Below are positions 1 through 8,630 of a DNA stretch of 19,415 bases, one piece after another (position 1 is the stretch's first letter; every line of letters starts with the position of its first letter). The notes under the pieces are model-generated. The model worked only from the letters and a program-made list of their open reading frames with translations. It was not told where the DNA came from and made no database searches. Source of the stretch: Asterionellopsis glacialis (Eukaryota; Bacillariophyta; Plagiogrammaphyceae; Rhaphoneidales; Asterionellopsidaceae); assembly GCA_014885115.2 (NCBI GenBank), contig WKLE02000603.1, positions 23,085 through 42,499 of the forward strand. Direction: 5' to 3'. The position numbers and the translations under genes are program-made.

Positions 1-180
1 TTGAAGCATTGACACCTTTCGTTTCTAAAAATAATAGTCTAATGCAACTTCCTGGGAACTTTCTACAACAACTTTCTTTTTTTTTCCTCCCACATTTTTC
101 TCATACATATATATAAATGTCCAATTTCCAATCTCATGGAAGTTGCTTGTTCGCACCAACGTACTTAGTTGCTTACTGGC

Positions 181-1291
181 TTATTCGGCACTGTCACTTT
201 CACTGTCAGTAGTGGAAGCAACAGACTCTTGTTCAGGTACGCTCGAGGATTTAGATTCACTGTCATCCTTTGATGAGACTACGACCTTTTCCTTTTTCTG
301 GTACGTTTTTCTGTAAAAGTGAGAAAAGAGAATAAAGAGACTTGTCATCTCTGTAATCTGAATAGCATATGCGGTGTAATGCTTCCAATTGGCAATTTCA
401 TAAATCTTCCAACAACTTAGAAGTGTGTAAGCATTGACAGTTGCAAACTGGATAAGCTGTGACAAGGTGAGGGATTTCTTCCATGGGCATGGAATCTTGA
501 GCAATGCCAAGGCATAATAAGAATACATCATGACATGAATCCAAGAGTTACAAAGGGCGCCAAAGTATGCATCTCCACCGGGCCAGAGGTGGAAGGCTGC
601 CCACCAGGCCCAGGCAATTGTAGTGTGGTGGTATACGTGAAGAAACGAAACCTTTCCCCAGGAAAAAAATTGTAAAAGAAAGAAAAGGTTAGGGTACCGG
701 TTGCATGGACAGCAAACACTTGACACATACTGCAGGTCAAGGTGCAAAATAATCACTAACCTGATCCATCCTTCCTCGAAGGACCATGAAATAAGTGTCC
801 AAAAACTCAAGGTATTTATCACAATAGTGAACCCAAATAGCATATGTAGCTCCTGATGCTACAGTTTGTGTATCACCCACGAAGGGATGGCCCCTGTACA
901 GAGCCTGGATGAATCTGTATACCATCCATCCGTTGATCACTACTTGACTAACATTATACAACACCATGGATTCTTTTAAAAGAAGTTTCACATCCACCAC
1001 TCGGGAGAGGTATCCGTCCACAAACCACCTCAGCAGAGGCAAGCTTACCAAGTACCCAACCGTCAAAGCAAGTGGTACACGGTAGGAATGACAATCCGAA
1101 CCGATCCCAGGTGCTTCAGACTCAGGCACAAACGTGTACTTTCCCCATACGGCAAAGACTCCCATCAAAATTGAAGCACATGTGTACCTCGCGGCAAGAG
1201 ATGGAGGTGGTAATACTGTTTTGATCGGGACCTTCTGTTCTATCATTTCACTGTCAGCTTTACTGCTCATCGTCGTCTCGGCTTTACACAT
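181..1291 (-). CDS. ELO-family C20-PUFA (delta-5-type) fatty acid elongase, two exons
   Basis: Membrane 3-ketoacyl-CoA synthase that condenses malonyl-CoA with a polyunsaturated acyl-CoA at the ER. Exon 1 is 1291-761 and exon 2 is 651-181, ending in TAA. The 109-bp phase-0 intron (760-652) starts GTTAGT and ends AAAG, giving a 333-aa protein, a normal length for the family. ELO signatures in order: YCDKYLEFLDTYF (156-168), the histidine box HVYHH (182-186) with a Gln five residues before it, NSWIHVMMYSYY (about 212-223), LSQLIQF (240-246), and about seven hydrophobic segments. HVYHH with that Gln marks PUFA elongases rather than saturated/monounsaturated ones. The stretch around MVLYNVSQV and VHYCDKYLEF resembles, from memory, the Thalassiosira delta-5 elongase acting on C20 substrates; substrate choice is inferred. 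The Ser/Asp/Glu-rich tail after residue 296 is not catalytic. A second ATG seven codons downstream is an equally possible start. Confidence 0.93.
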
Positions 1292-2494
1292 TTTACTTGC
1301 TACAATGAAGATTTACGATTGACAACTCGACAGAGAGAGAGTTGGTGTTCTGTTGTTGTTTTTGGGACTCAAAACGTGCTATTTGAGCAGGTTCACTTAA
1401 TGGTTAATCGGTGGTCGAACAATAATTGAGAAGCAATGAAGGCCACCTACGAGTAAGTGTGTGTGAGCAAATCTCTACCTACCATTCGTAAAAAGATTTG
1501 GGTTCTTTTCTCCTCTTGCTCTATCGATGCGTTGTAGGACCTACATCGTATTTACCAGTTATAAAATTGCAGCTAGTACCTACGTACCAGGTACCTTACA
1601 TATCATCTCATTTGTATGGATTCCGTCCGTACCAGGTAACGCCAGAGCAGAGTCGAAGCGATTTAGGAACGTGAGAAAAGGTTTCATTCACAGATTCCTT
1701 GTTGGAGAGAATAATACGTAGGATTTATTTTATTAACTGCTAACATATGGCATTCAGGAATGAAAATGTTCTGCTCGCCTGACGGATTTTAAAAAATGAA
1801 TCATGCCGGCGTAAAACGCAGGATCGTACGTCATCACGCACGTCGTCCTCGATCAGCCCGCCTGGCCCTGCACCGCCATCTGCCACCCCGCCCTCAAGAT
1901 CACTCCTCGTATTGTCTTAGATGAACCAACGTACGTATTATACCTGGTACATACCAATAGAGAGCATGAAAAATGAGCGCAGGGTTTTCTGTTCATGACG
2001 CACCACGCACCTGCATTGTTATCAATACGATATTCTACCAGGAGGAACTCTTACCCAGTACCAGTTATAGGAACAGGTAGAGGGTCTTACTTGGTACCGA
2101 CCGTAGAGAGGTCTACCTGATACCACGTCGAACGCAATGATTTTAGTCTACTAGGTACATAAGAAGGTCCTCGTGAGAGATTCCTGCGGTAAGAGTACCT
2201 GTACTTCGTACCAGGTACGTATTTACAGATGATAATGTCACCGTGCTGTGCGCTTCGAACAAGCAAGACACTCCCAAAGAACAGCTGCTGCCATCTGCTG
2301 CCATGCTGAAATCAGAGCTAATCTCGCCCTAAAAGATAATGTAGATGGTATCTTTTTTTTAGGGGCCCATCAACACGGTGTTCCTGTTGTGAACGGAATG
2401 ACATCACAAAGTTTTTTCTATAAAATTACTTGTTCTTTTAGAGGTCTTGTTTGTTTGTATGACAACCGTAGCATCTGACATTCGATAAAGGGAC
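1292..2494. other. Divergent intergenic region without a supported gene
   Basis: This 1.2-kb stretch separates the 5' ends of the elongase (-) and the DUF92 gene (+), so it should hold both promoters. The open frames inside it (for example 1527-1721 and 2248-2478) show no motif or family resemblance. The visible structure is a cluster of GTACC-containing palindromes, listed separately. It also has a CpG- and GC-rich patch at about 1805-1890, whose composition differs from the surrounding AT-richer sequence. Confidence 0.7.
1576..2220. repeat. Cluster of short GTACC palindromes (TACCAGGTAC type)
   Basis: Copies or near copies of TACCAGGTAC or its complement TACCTGGTAC lie at 1585-1594, 1630-1639 (last base differs), 1941-1950 and 2209-2218. 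Further GTACC/GGTACC cores are at 1576, 1590, 2058, 2093 and about 2195. The same motif returns at 4992-5185 and 12514-12544. I know no named element with this sequence. Confidence 0.6.
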
Positions 2495-3655
2495 ATGATG
2501 TTTGGAAGGTGGTCCTCCCCGAGATTTCAACTTATTTGGATGGTCATATGGATGATTCCTTGCAGTGCGTTTTTAGATAAAACACTACCCGGTCGTCGTG
2601 AAGAATTTGGTTTCTACTCAAAACGACCAGTGACTGAGAGAATATATCACCCAACTGTTTTGGTTCCTACCTTGACGTCAAAATCATCTCTACGTGTCTT
2701 ACCTCGCAAACATAAACCACCATCGTCCATGGTGCTCAATAGTATGGCATCGTCGCTGTTGAATCCTCAGCAGATAGGTCGTACGTTGTTGGGATCGACA
2801 ATTGCCTATAAAATTGCCAATAGTGGTTGGAAGAAACAATCGCTCAATAAATCTGGAGCTATTGCAGCTTTTCTTGTTGCATCTGTAGCCTTTTCATGTT
2901 CGTTCCGGTCGGGCATGACACTCTTGGCATTTTATCTTACGGGAAGTAAATTGACAAAATTAGGTTCCAATATCAAGGGGGAAATTGAAAGGGATTATGC
3001 CACATCAAGTGGTCGTGGTGCCAAACAAGTGTTGGCATGCAGTCTTATAGCTGTCATTTGTAGTGTCCTACGACGTTTGTGGGTAGGGACAGATGCAGGT
3101 CTTGACTTTATGGGGAGTAGTAGTGCTGGTGGTACTAGCCTTCTTGGCAATCAACTGACACTTGCATACGTAGCATTCTTTGCGTGTTGTGCAGGTGATA
3201 CATGGGCAAGTGAACTCGGGGTCTTGTCTAAAAGTAAGCCTCGTCTTGTCACGATGCCCTGGAAAACTGTTGTACCTGGAACCAACGGAGGCGTATCCCT
3301 ATTGGGTCTCGTTGCAAGTGCCACGGGTGGTGCATGCATGGGACTTTGTCATGCAATATTCCTCTTCAAGTCCATTCAAACAGATATTGTTGCTCTGTTA
3401 GTGGTGGGCGGTTTGAGTGGATTAGGGGGTTCCATGTTGGATAGTCTGTTGGGAGCCACATTGCAAGCTACGTATTATGACCCAAAACTAAATACAATTG
3501 TGAAAAATCCTGGATCGAATAATAATAATGTGGAGAATCGAGGTGGCTTGCCAATCTTCTCTAATGAAATGGTCAATGTGGTTTCATCAATCTTGACCGC
3601 ACTGCTTGCTGCGAAATGGACTGGCCCATTGGTGTCCTTGTTATCAGTCGGTTAA
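2495..3655 (+). CDS. DUF92/TMEM19-family membrane protein, VTE6-like, probably plastid-targeted
   Basis: A 386-aa polytopic membrane protein, apparently single-exon. DUF92 signatures in order: FYLTGSKLTKLG (146-157), GDTWASELG (234-242), PGTNGGVS (261-268), DSLLGATLQ (316-324) and NEMVN (357-361), among about six hydrophobic helices. In plants and cyanobacteria this family includes the phytyl-phosphate kinase VTE6, which recycles chlorophyll-derived phytol toward tocopherol and phylloquinone; the animal member TMEM19 has no settled role. The N-terminus has a signal peptide core (FQLIWMVIWMIPC) followed by SAF at 24-26 and a basic, Ser/Pro-rich stretch to about residue 90. That is the bipartite presequence of diatom plastid proteins, with Phe at +1 after cleavage. 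This supports a plastid role and hence the VTE6-like reading, but enzymatic activity is inferred. The start is the first of two adjacent ATGs. Confidence 0.88.
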   Translation: MMFGRWSSPRFQLIWMVIWMIPCSAFLDKTLPGRREEFGFYSKRPVTERIYHPTVLVPTLTSKSSLRVLPRKHKPPSSMVLNSMASSLLNPQQIGRTLLGSTIAYKIANSGWKKQSLNKSGAIAAFLVASVAFSCSFRSGMTLLAFYLTGSKLTKLGSNIKGEIERDYATSSGRGAKQVLACSLIAVICSVLRRLWVGTDAGLDFMGSSSAGGTSLLGNQLTLAYVAFFACCAGDTWASELGVLSKSKPRLVTMPWKTVVPGTNGGVSLLGLVASATGGACMGLCHAIFLFKSIQTDIVALLVVGGLSGLGGSMLDSLLGATLQATYYDPKLNTIVKNPGSNNNNVENRGGLPIFSNEMVNVVSSILTALLAAKWTGPLVSLLSVG

Positions 3656-4029
3656 ACATTTTTCAGATTGTATAATTATCAATCCAGAAGCATAGATGTA
3701 TTTCCCAAACACGTACACAAAAAGGATGCTATATCTTCATTGATTAAAGAAAAGATTGAACTGCACACGATACTCGTATTCTGCCTCCCCTCCAAAGAGC
3801 CTTTTGAAGCTACTCATGACTGAAAATACCTACAAGTAGACACGTCGTTGCAAATTATGACAGATTGTTGATATCAACTATGCTGTAGAGGCAAACTTTA
3901 AACATATTTAGCTGAAAAATGTAGGATCTATAGATTTAAAATTGTTTAATTGAAAGCAAGTATCAGTTACTTAACGATAATGGTGACAAAAGTGTTGTAT
4001 AAGCATGGGGGGAACGAAAGCAGTTGTAT
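3656..4029. other. Convergent intergenic region, nothing recognised
   Basis: AT-rich 374-bp spacer between the 3' ends of the DUF92 gene (+) and the RING gene (-). It should contain both 3' UTRs and polyadenylation sites. I see no gene, repeat or RNA structure in it. Confidence 0.6.
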
Positions 4030-4731
4030 TTACACTGATGATTCATCCTTTTCCTCAAGCATTAGAAAATCAGCTCGACAGCATGGGCAACCTTTATTCT
4101 TCATTAGCCATTCTACCATGCAATCTTGATCAAAAACGTGTTGACACGAAGCATTATTTGACACGCAAACTAAGGATCCTTCTTCGAATTCAGTCAAACA
4201 TATTGAGCATTCTTTAGTTTCACAATATATGGTTGTGGGGTTTTCCACGTTTTGACTTTCGATGTCGCCATCTTCGTCGTTGCTTTCTTCTTTAGGAGTA
4301 GTCCAAGTCTGTAAAGTTGTCGTTGTCGTTTACCAATCCAAACTATATTAGATGTCAAGTTCGACCAGAAAAAGAAAGCACTTTACTTTTGCACAAAAAT
4401 GTGTCTTACCTTCACAGTGAGATTCTGTCGTATTGTAGCATTTTTAATTGCAATTTGTTGCGCCTTCTGTCTTTCCTGACGTTCTTCATTAGCAAGTTCG
4501 GCTATGTAGTTTGCATTAAAAGTAGTTGTGTCAGAACCAGTTGTTGTTTTCCTCTTTGACAAAAATAAACGACAACGTGATCGCAAAGAACTTACCATCA
4601 ACCAGACGCCTATGTTTTCTTAGACCCCATAGTTTCATACCGTATACGCCGATGAGAATAGTTGCGACTACAAAGAATCCGAATAAACCTTCCATTTTGT
4701 CTTTTTCCTTGTCGTAGTTCCCTACTTCCAT
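4030..4731 (-). CDS. Membrane-anchored RING-type E3 ubiquitin ligase candidate, three exons
   Basis: Proposed exons 4731-4596, 4501-4410 and 4308-4030 (TAA) give 168 aa. Intron 1 (4595-4502, phase 1) is GTAAGT...CATAG; intron 2 (4409-4309, phase 0) is GTAAGA...TTACAG. One membrane helix lies at about 15-35 (GLFGFFVVATILIGVYG), then a Glu/Gln/Arg-rich, probably helical linker, then an acidic stretch. The C-terminal RING has ligands C110, C113, C131, H133, C139, C150 and C153. The position that is normally the second His is Asp136 (CQHVFDQDC). RING proteins recruit E2 enzymes to ubiquitinate targets, here presumably at a membrane. The start is the first ATG; the same frame stays open upstream to about 4887 with only a GTG at 4812, so a 5' exon could be missing. 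The exon 2 acceptor was chosen because it is the one that keeps frame. Confidence 0.75.
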
Positions 4732-4991
4732 GCTTTGACGTCTTGTCTCAATTTCCTGTTGTATTGGCGACTTCCAGTGATTCGGAAGGAACTTCGTCTG
4801 TTTTGATGCCACCGTCAGACCAAAAAATTTAAAATTCGAGTATTGTGGTTGGGTTGTGGCGATAAAGGAATTGGCGAATCAGAGAAATGAAGCAAATATT
4901 TTTTCACCTTTGATGACGTGTTGTACAACTTCTGTACAAGCTTTTTCATACGCATACATTTTAACGTAGTGCGTCATTCGGCCTAGATGTG

Positions 4992-5185
4992 GGTACCGTT
5001 ATTACTAATAGTAACCTTGGTTCGTTCTGTACGGGAAAATGTGGAGTAAATACATTGTACGGGTACCGGTACAAGTATGACATATACAGTAATCAGGTAC
5101 CTGCCGGTACCCGTACGCAATCCGTGGACTTCTGTCGAGCATGCCAGATTCTCCTAGTCTACCTATTCCTGCTACAGTAGGTACC
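4992..5185. repeat. Dense GGTACC palindrome cluster
   Basis: Five GGTACC hexamers within 194 bp, at 4992, 5062, 5096, 5106 and 5180. The one at 5096 sits in the 10-bp palindrome CAGGTACCTG (5094-5103). A random 194-bp stretch would be expected to hold far fewer than one. The motif is shared with the clusters at 1576-2220 and 12514-12544. Confidence 0.65.
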
Positions 5186-5406
5186 AGAATAAAGCATCAA
5201 CGCAAATGCTCCAATATGCATTTATTCGCAGTATTATTCCACATGAAATACAGGAAATACACATAATTATCGCACAAATGACACGGAAGCATAAACCCTA
5301 CATAACAAACTTCCAATAATAATCACCGAACCCAGACAAAATTCCGGAACTAATGCCTGTAGACCAGTATTGCAATTCAACGTACAAAGAAAACAATATA
5401 CCATGG

Positions 5407-5444
5407 AACGTTTATAAAACGTCTTTATAACGTTGTTATAACGT
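5407..5444 (+). promoter_or_regulatory. AACGT array with exact 11-bp phasing
   Basis: AACGT occurs at 5407, 5418, 5429 and 5440, always 11 bp apart, with TTATA-like spacers. The spacing is about one helical turn, so bound proteins would face the same side of the DNA. ACGT is the core of bZIP sites. It sits about 250 bp upstream of the J-domain gene's ATG. The alternative is a neutral 11-bp minisatellite; the regulatory role is inferred. Confidence 0.4.
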
Positions 5445-5695
5445 CCATCACTGAGATCCATCCATACCCCCAAGATCTTTTAGACGTGACCCATCAAACA
5501 AAAAACGTTTTTTTGTCATTTCTGCTAAGTGACAACTTCAATCATGATAGCGAACTCAAGTTCTGAACAAAAGAACATCATGAACAGCCTGGGTTAATTC
5601 GAGCATGGTGTAATTGTTTGTCTCGTTTTGTATTGTTTTGCTGCCGCCTTTCAGCCTGGTTGGAGATTTTTGGGTTGTGTAAGTGAAATACCACC

Positions 5696-7528
5696 ATGAC
5701 TTTAGTTGCAAGACGGAGCAACATGAAAAGATTTTCTGTAATTCTGTCACTCATATTAGTGCATGCAGCTAGAAACCAGAATTCTAATAAGGTGGTGGTT
5801 CATGGTTTCATTCCAACACATCCTGTTCAAGTCACTGGAGTCATTCCCAGAAGGAATTATTTCTATCAATGTCCTGGTTATTGTAAGTTGCTACACATAT
5901 CATCTGCAATGGCTAGTTCAAGATTTCCTGAGAATGACCCATACCAGATCTTGAATTTAGAACGGAATTCGGGTCTGACCAAGCAAGCTATTAAAGACGC
6001 TTATAGACGAATGGCGTCTATGTACCATCCTGATATAATAATCAATAGAGATAGTACACCTGAAGAAAAAAGTCAAGCTAACGATTACTTTGCCAGAATA
6101 AATTCAGCCTATCAAGCCTTACTTCAACAAACTTCTTCTGACGCTCGTCATGAGGCGACATCTTCTTCTTCTGTTCCTTCTAGAGCTGGGTGGGTCTCAA
6201 AAGGAGGGAGATATGTAAGAACTCATACTGGGAGCAATGATTGGAATCAAGATACTTCTTTTGGAACTCCTAGAAACGAAGCTCAATACCAACGTACTAA
6301 TAGTAAAGACACTGGAAACAAATCACAAAGTACGACTAGCAAGAATCGTACCACCGTGGTTCCACCAAATAGAGGAGGGAGTGATTTTGGTAACTTTTGG
6401 AAGAGTAATGGAAATCGTCGTCATGATACAGAAGATGATACATGGATTAAAGAATCTTTCGAAAGAAAAACACCCTACGATATTGAAGAAGAAGTGAAAC
6501 GTGCAGAATATCATGCTAGTAGGAAAAACACTAAAAACCAACAAAAAAGAAAGACTGGTAAGAAACCTACCAACGTGGTTCCTCCAAACAGCGTAGGAAT
6601 TGATTTTGATAAATTTTGGAAAGGTAATGGTAGTCGTCGTCGTGATACAGAACATGATACATGGATTAAAGAATCTTTCGAAAGAAAAACACCCTATGAT
6701 ATTGCAGAAGAAATGAAACGTGCAAAATATCATACTAGTAGGAAAAACGCTGGAAACCAACAACAAAGTCCGACTAGCCAGAAACCTACCAACGTGGTTC
6801 CTCCAAACAGCGTAGGAATTGATTTTGATAAATTTTGGAGCAGTAATCGTAATGGTCGTGGTCATAAAGGAACTGTATTTTGGGTCAAACCATCTTCCCA
6901 CAGAAAAACATCTGGTAATGCTGTAGAAGATATGAATCGTGCGGAACATCGCACTAGAAGAAAACAAGCTGGAAATCAACAACATAGTCCGACTAGCCAG
7001 AAACCTACCAACGTGGTACCACCGAACAAGGCAGGCATTGATTTTGATAACTTTTGGAAGGGTAATCGTCGTCGTCATACTGAAAATATATTCTGGGTTA
7101 AACCATCTTTCCAAAGCAATACACCTGGAAACCAAACACAACAAAAAAGTACCACTAGTCACAGACGTACCAACACGGTTCCACCAAACAGTGTAGGCAT
7201 TGATTTTGATGACTTTTGGAAAAGTAATGTGAATCGTCGTCGTCGTACAGAAAAAATATCATGGGTTAAACAATCTTTCCAAAGAAAAACAGCCGGCAAT
7301 GTTGTAGAAGAAATGGACCGTGAAGAATTTCGTGTCAATCAATTGTCCACAGAGTCAAAGCACATTGACAAATATTTGAATCTAGCAAAGACAGAGGGAT
7401 TATACGAAAAAGCTACCCAGATGCAGGCTCAAAAAGACATTGTGGAGAGCAATCTTTATATGGCTCGACAACGACTGGAAAGACTGCAAAAACAATTCTG
7501 GGAACTAACATACGAAGGAAAAATTTGA
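5696..7528 (+). CDS. J-domain (DnaJ/HSP40) protein with five VPPN-DFxxFW repeats
   Basis: A 610-aa protein, no intron needed. The J domain spans about residues 80-143 with an intact HPD at 111-113, so it should stimulate the ATPase of an HSP70 partner. A hydrophobic N-terminal segment (FSVILSLILVHAA) preceded by basic residues predicts entry into the secretory or plastid route. Phe38 in VVHGF is too far from the hydrophobic core to be a confident plastid cleavage site. Residues about 219-545 hold five repeats of a module carrying T-x-VVPPN-x2-G-x-DF-x2-FW, an Arg-rich patch, W-[IV]-K and RKT; I do not recognise it. The C-terminus (about 545-610) is Gln/Arg/Leu-rich and likely coiled coil. There is no Gly/Phe region, zinc finger or DnaJ C-terminal substrate domain, so it is a type III J protein. 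The first ATG (context ACCACCATG) is used; Met10 (5723) would also give a signal peptide. Confidence 0.85.
   Translation: MTLVARRSNMKRFSVILSLILVHAARNQNSNKVVVHGFIPTHPVQVTGVIPRRNYFYQCPGYCKLLHISSAMASSRFPENDPYQILNLERNSGLTKQAIKDAYRRMASMYHPDIIINRDSTPEEKSQANDYFARINSAYQALLQQTSSDARHEATSSSSVPSRAGWVSKGGRYVRTHTGSNDWNQDTSFGTPRNEAQYQRTNSKDTGNKSQSTTSKNRTTVVPPNRGGSDFGNFWKSNGNRRHDTEDDTWIKESFERKTPYDIEEEVKRAEYHASRKNTKNQQKRKTGKKPTNVVPPNSVGIDFDKFWKGNGSRRRDTEHDTWIKESFERKTPYDIAEEMKRAKYHTSRKNAGNQQQSPTSQKPTNVVPPNSVGIDFDKFWSSNRNGRGHKGTVFWVKPSSHRKTSGNAVEDMNRAEHRTRRKQAGNQQHSPTSQKPTNVVPPNKAGIDFDNFWKGNRRRHTENIFWVKPSFQSNTPGNQTQQKSTTSHRRTNTVPPNSVGIDFDDFWKSNVNRRRRTEKISWVKQSFQRKTAGNVVEEMDREEFRVNQLSTESKHIDKYLNLAKTEGLYEKATQMQAQKDIVESNLYMARQRLERLQKQFWELTYEGKI
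6350..7331 (+). repeat. In-gene tandem repeat, 219-bp unit, five copies
   Basis: Repeat starts are at 6350, 6569, 6788, 7007 and 7169. The first three spacings are exactly 219 bp (73 codons) and the fourth is 162 bp (54 codons, an internal deletion in copy 4). Copies 1 and 2 share nearly identical DNA over about 45 bp (around 6437-6482 and 6656-6701), including synonymous sites. This points to recent duplication or gene conversion. The array lies inside the J-domain gene and keeps its frame. Confidence 0.9.
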
Positions 7529-7846
7529 AATTAAAAACTGCGAACAACACATCGCAACACCTGCATGCTGTAAATACAGCCAAAGACTCCAGCTTCAAGT
7601 GGAAGAAATTCAAAAATGGCAGTGATACGTTCCGCTGCGGCTTGGTGGTTGCCACTAACAGAGTTTTCTGGTGCATGATAAATACAGAGCGCTCATTTTC
7701 GTTTCTTGTTTGATAAAAATCAACCGCTGGTCTAATAATAATGTACATTTTACAATTTCATTCCTCACCCGAGCATTCCTCTGGATGTTGCCGTCTTATG
7801 ATTTGTAATATTTGCACGCATCCCTTGTATCATGTATTGCTCGTTA
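7529..7846. other. Convergent intergenic region, nothing recognised
   Basis: 318-bp spacer between the 3' ends of the J-domain gene (+) and the cysteine-pair gene (-). Short open frames on both strands here have no protein signature. It probably holds the two 3' UTRs. Confidence 0.6.
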
Positions 7847-8630
7847 TTATGACATGACATGGAGAAAACCTCTCATCCAATTATTTTTCTGTTTGCCAGT
7901 ACCACCATTTTCGTCAACGACTTCAATTGCTTCATTTGATTGTTCTGAGGGTGGAGGCAATCTATATTCTGTTTTAGTACACCATCCTTCTTGTGAAGCA
8001 AAGGGTGGTCGTTGTTTCCGGAAAAATAACTTGGGACGCTCACAATCAGATTTACAATCGACTGTAGTTTCAGCTCCACAATATTCGCATGACAACGGTA
8101 CCATGTAATGTCCAAGATGAGCTGTGGGTGCCGCATTATTGTTACTCACTTGATGTCTTCTTCCATCGTGATTACTGAATTTAAAGAAATCTGAGGGGTG
8201 TCTACATGTCTTTGGGGAGAAACGAGAGAACAAATAAGTAAGCGTATTCTTGAACAAGCATATGGCATTTCAATGCTTTATTCTTTCCAAAGCAATAAAA
8301 AATAGTGATTGCCTCACTTACCATTGTCAAATTATCCATTCGTTCTCCAAATACATCTCCCTCACAAGTTGAAGCAGAACATGGTCCATCAACCGTTGCA
8401 CTGAAAAGTTTATCCATGGCTTCTTGTTGAATGTCGCCCATATGTTGTAAGTACTTGCTTAACGCACTGCTTCCAGCTGTGACATTTTGTTTTCCCTCTT
8501 CGGTTGTAATATCAATTGATTTGTTGGATGAATCTTGACTTTTTGCATCGTCGGTGTTATCTTCGGGTTCTGTAAGGCTCGAATCGACCTGCTGCTGCTT
8601 GTAGGGTGAAGATTCGTTTGTCGGTGTCAT
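7847..8630 (-). CDS. Unrecognised 223-aa protein with paired cysteines, two exons
   Basis: Exon 1 is 8630-8322 (ATG, 103 codons) and exon 2 is 8209-7847 (TAA). The phase-0 intron of 112 bp (8321-8210) has GTAAGT and CCAAAG ends. I do not recognise the family. The N-terminal half is Ser/Thr/Asp/Glu/Gln-rich and probably disordered. The C-terminal half has C144-x2-C147-x7-C155-x3-C159 (CEYCG...CKSDC) with a further Cys near 180, which could bind zinc or form disulfides. There is no signal peptide or membrane helix, so a soluble cytosolic or nuclear protein is likely. A GTGAGT just after codon 123 is a possible alternative donor. Using it would change the frame and remove the cysteine motif, so I prefer the unspliced reading. 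Confidence is good for a gene being here, moderate for the exact splice. Confidence 0.65.

Larger units (their letters stand above)
4732..5695. other. Divergent intergenic region with repeat clusters
   Basis: Lies between the 5' ends of the RING gene (-) and the J-domain gene (+). Supported contents are the GGTACC cluster (4992-5185) and the AACGT array (5407-5444), listed separately. A CRE/G-box-like TGACGTG is at 4914-4920 and an ACGTGAC at 5484-5490; ACGT cores are typical bZIP targets, but function here is inferred. The short open frames at 4989-5180, 5267-5473 and 5556-5750 have no recognisable protein character. Confidence 0.6.

Noticed and set aside
2248..2478. 76-codon plus-strand frame just upstream of the DUF92 gene
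   Set aside because: No start context, no motif; it lies in the promoter-side spacer and is best read as chance or 5' UTR.
2674..2682. Perfect CRE palindrome TGACGTCA
   Set aside because: It lies inside the DUF92 coding sequence and is explained by its codons; no reason to treat it as regulatory.
6323..7162. 279-aa open frame antisense to the J-domain gene
   Set aside because: It is the mirror of the in-gene 219-bp repeats; its protein is a Phe/Ile/Thr-rich repeat with no family character.
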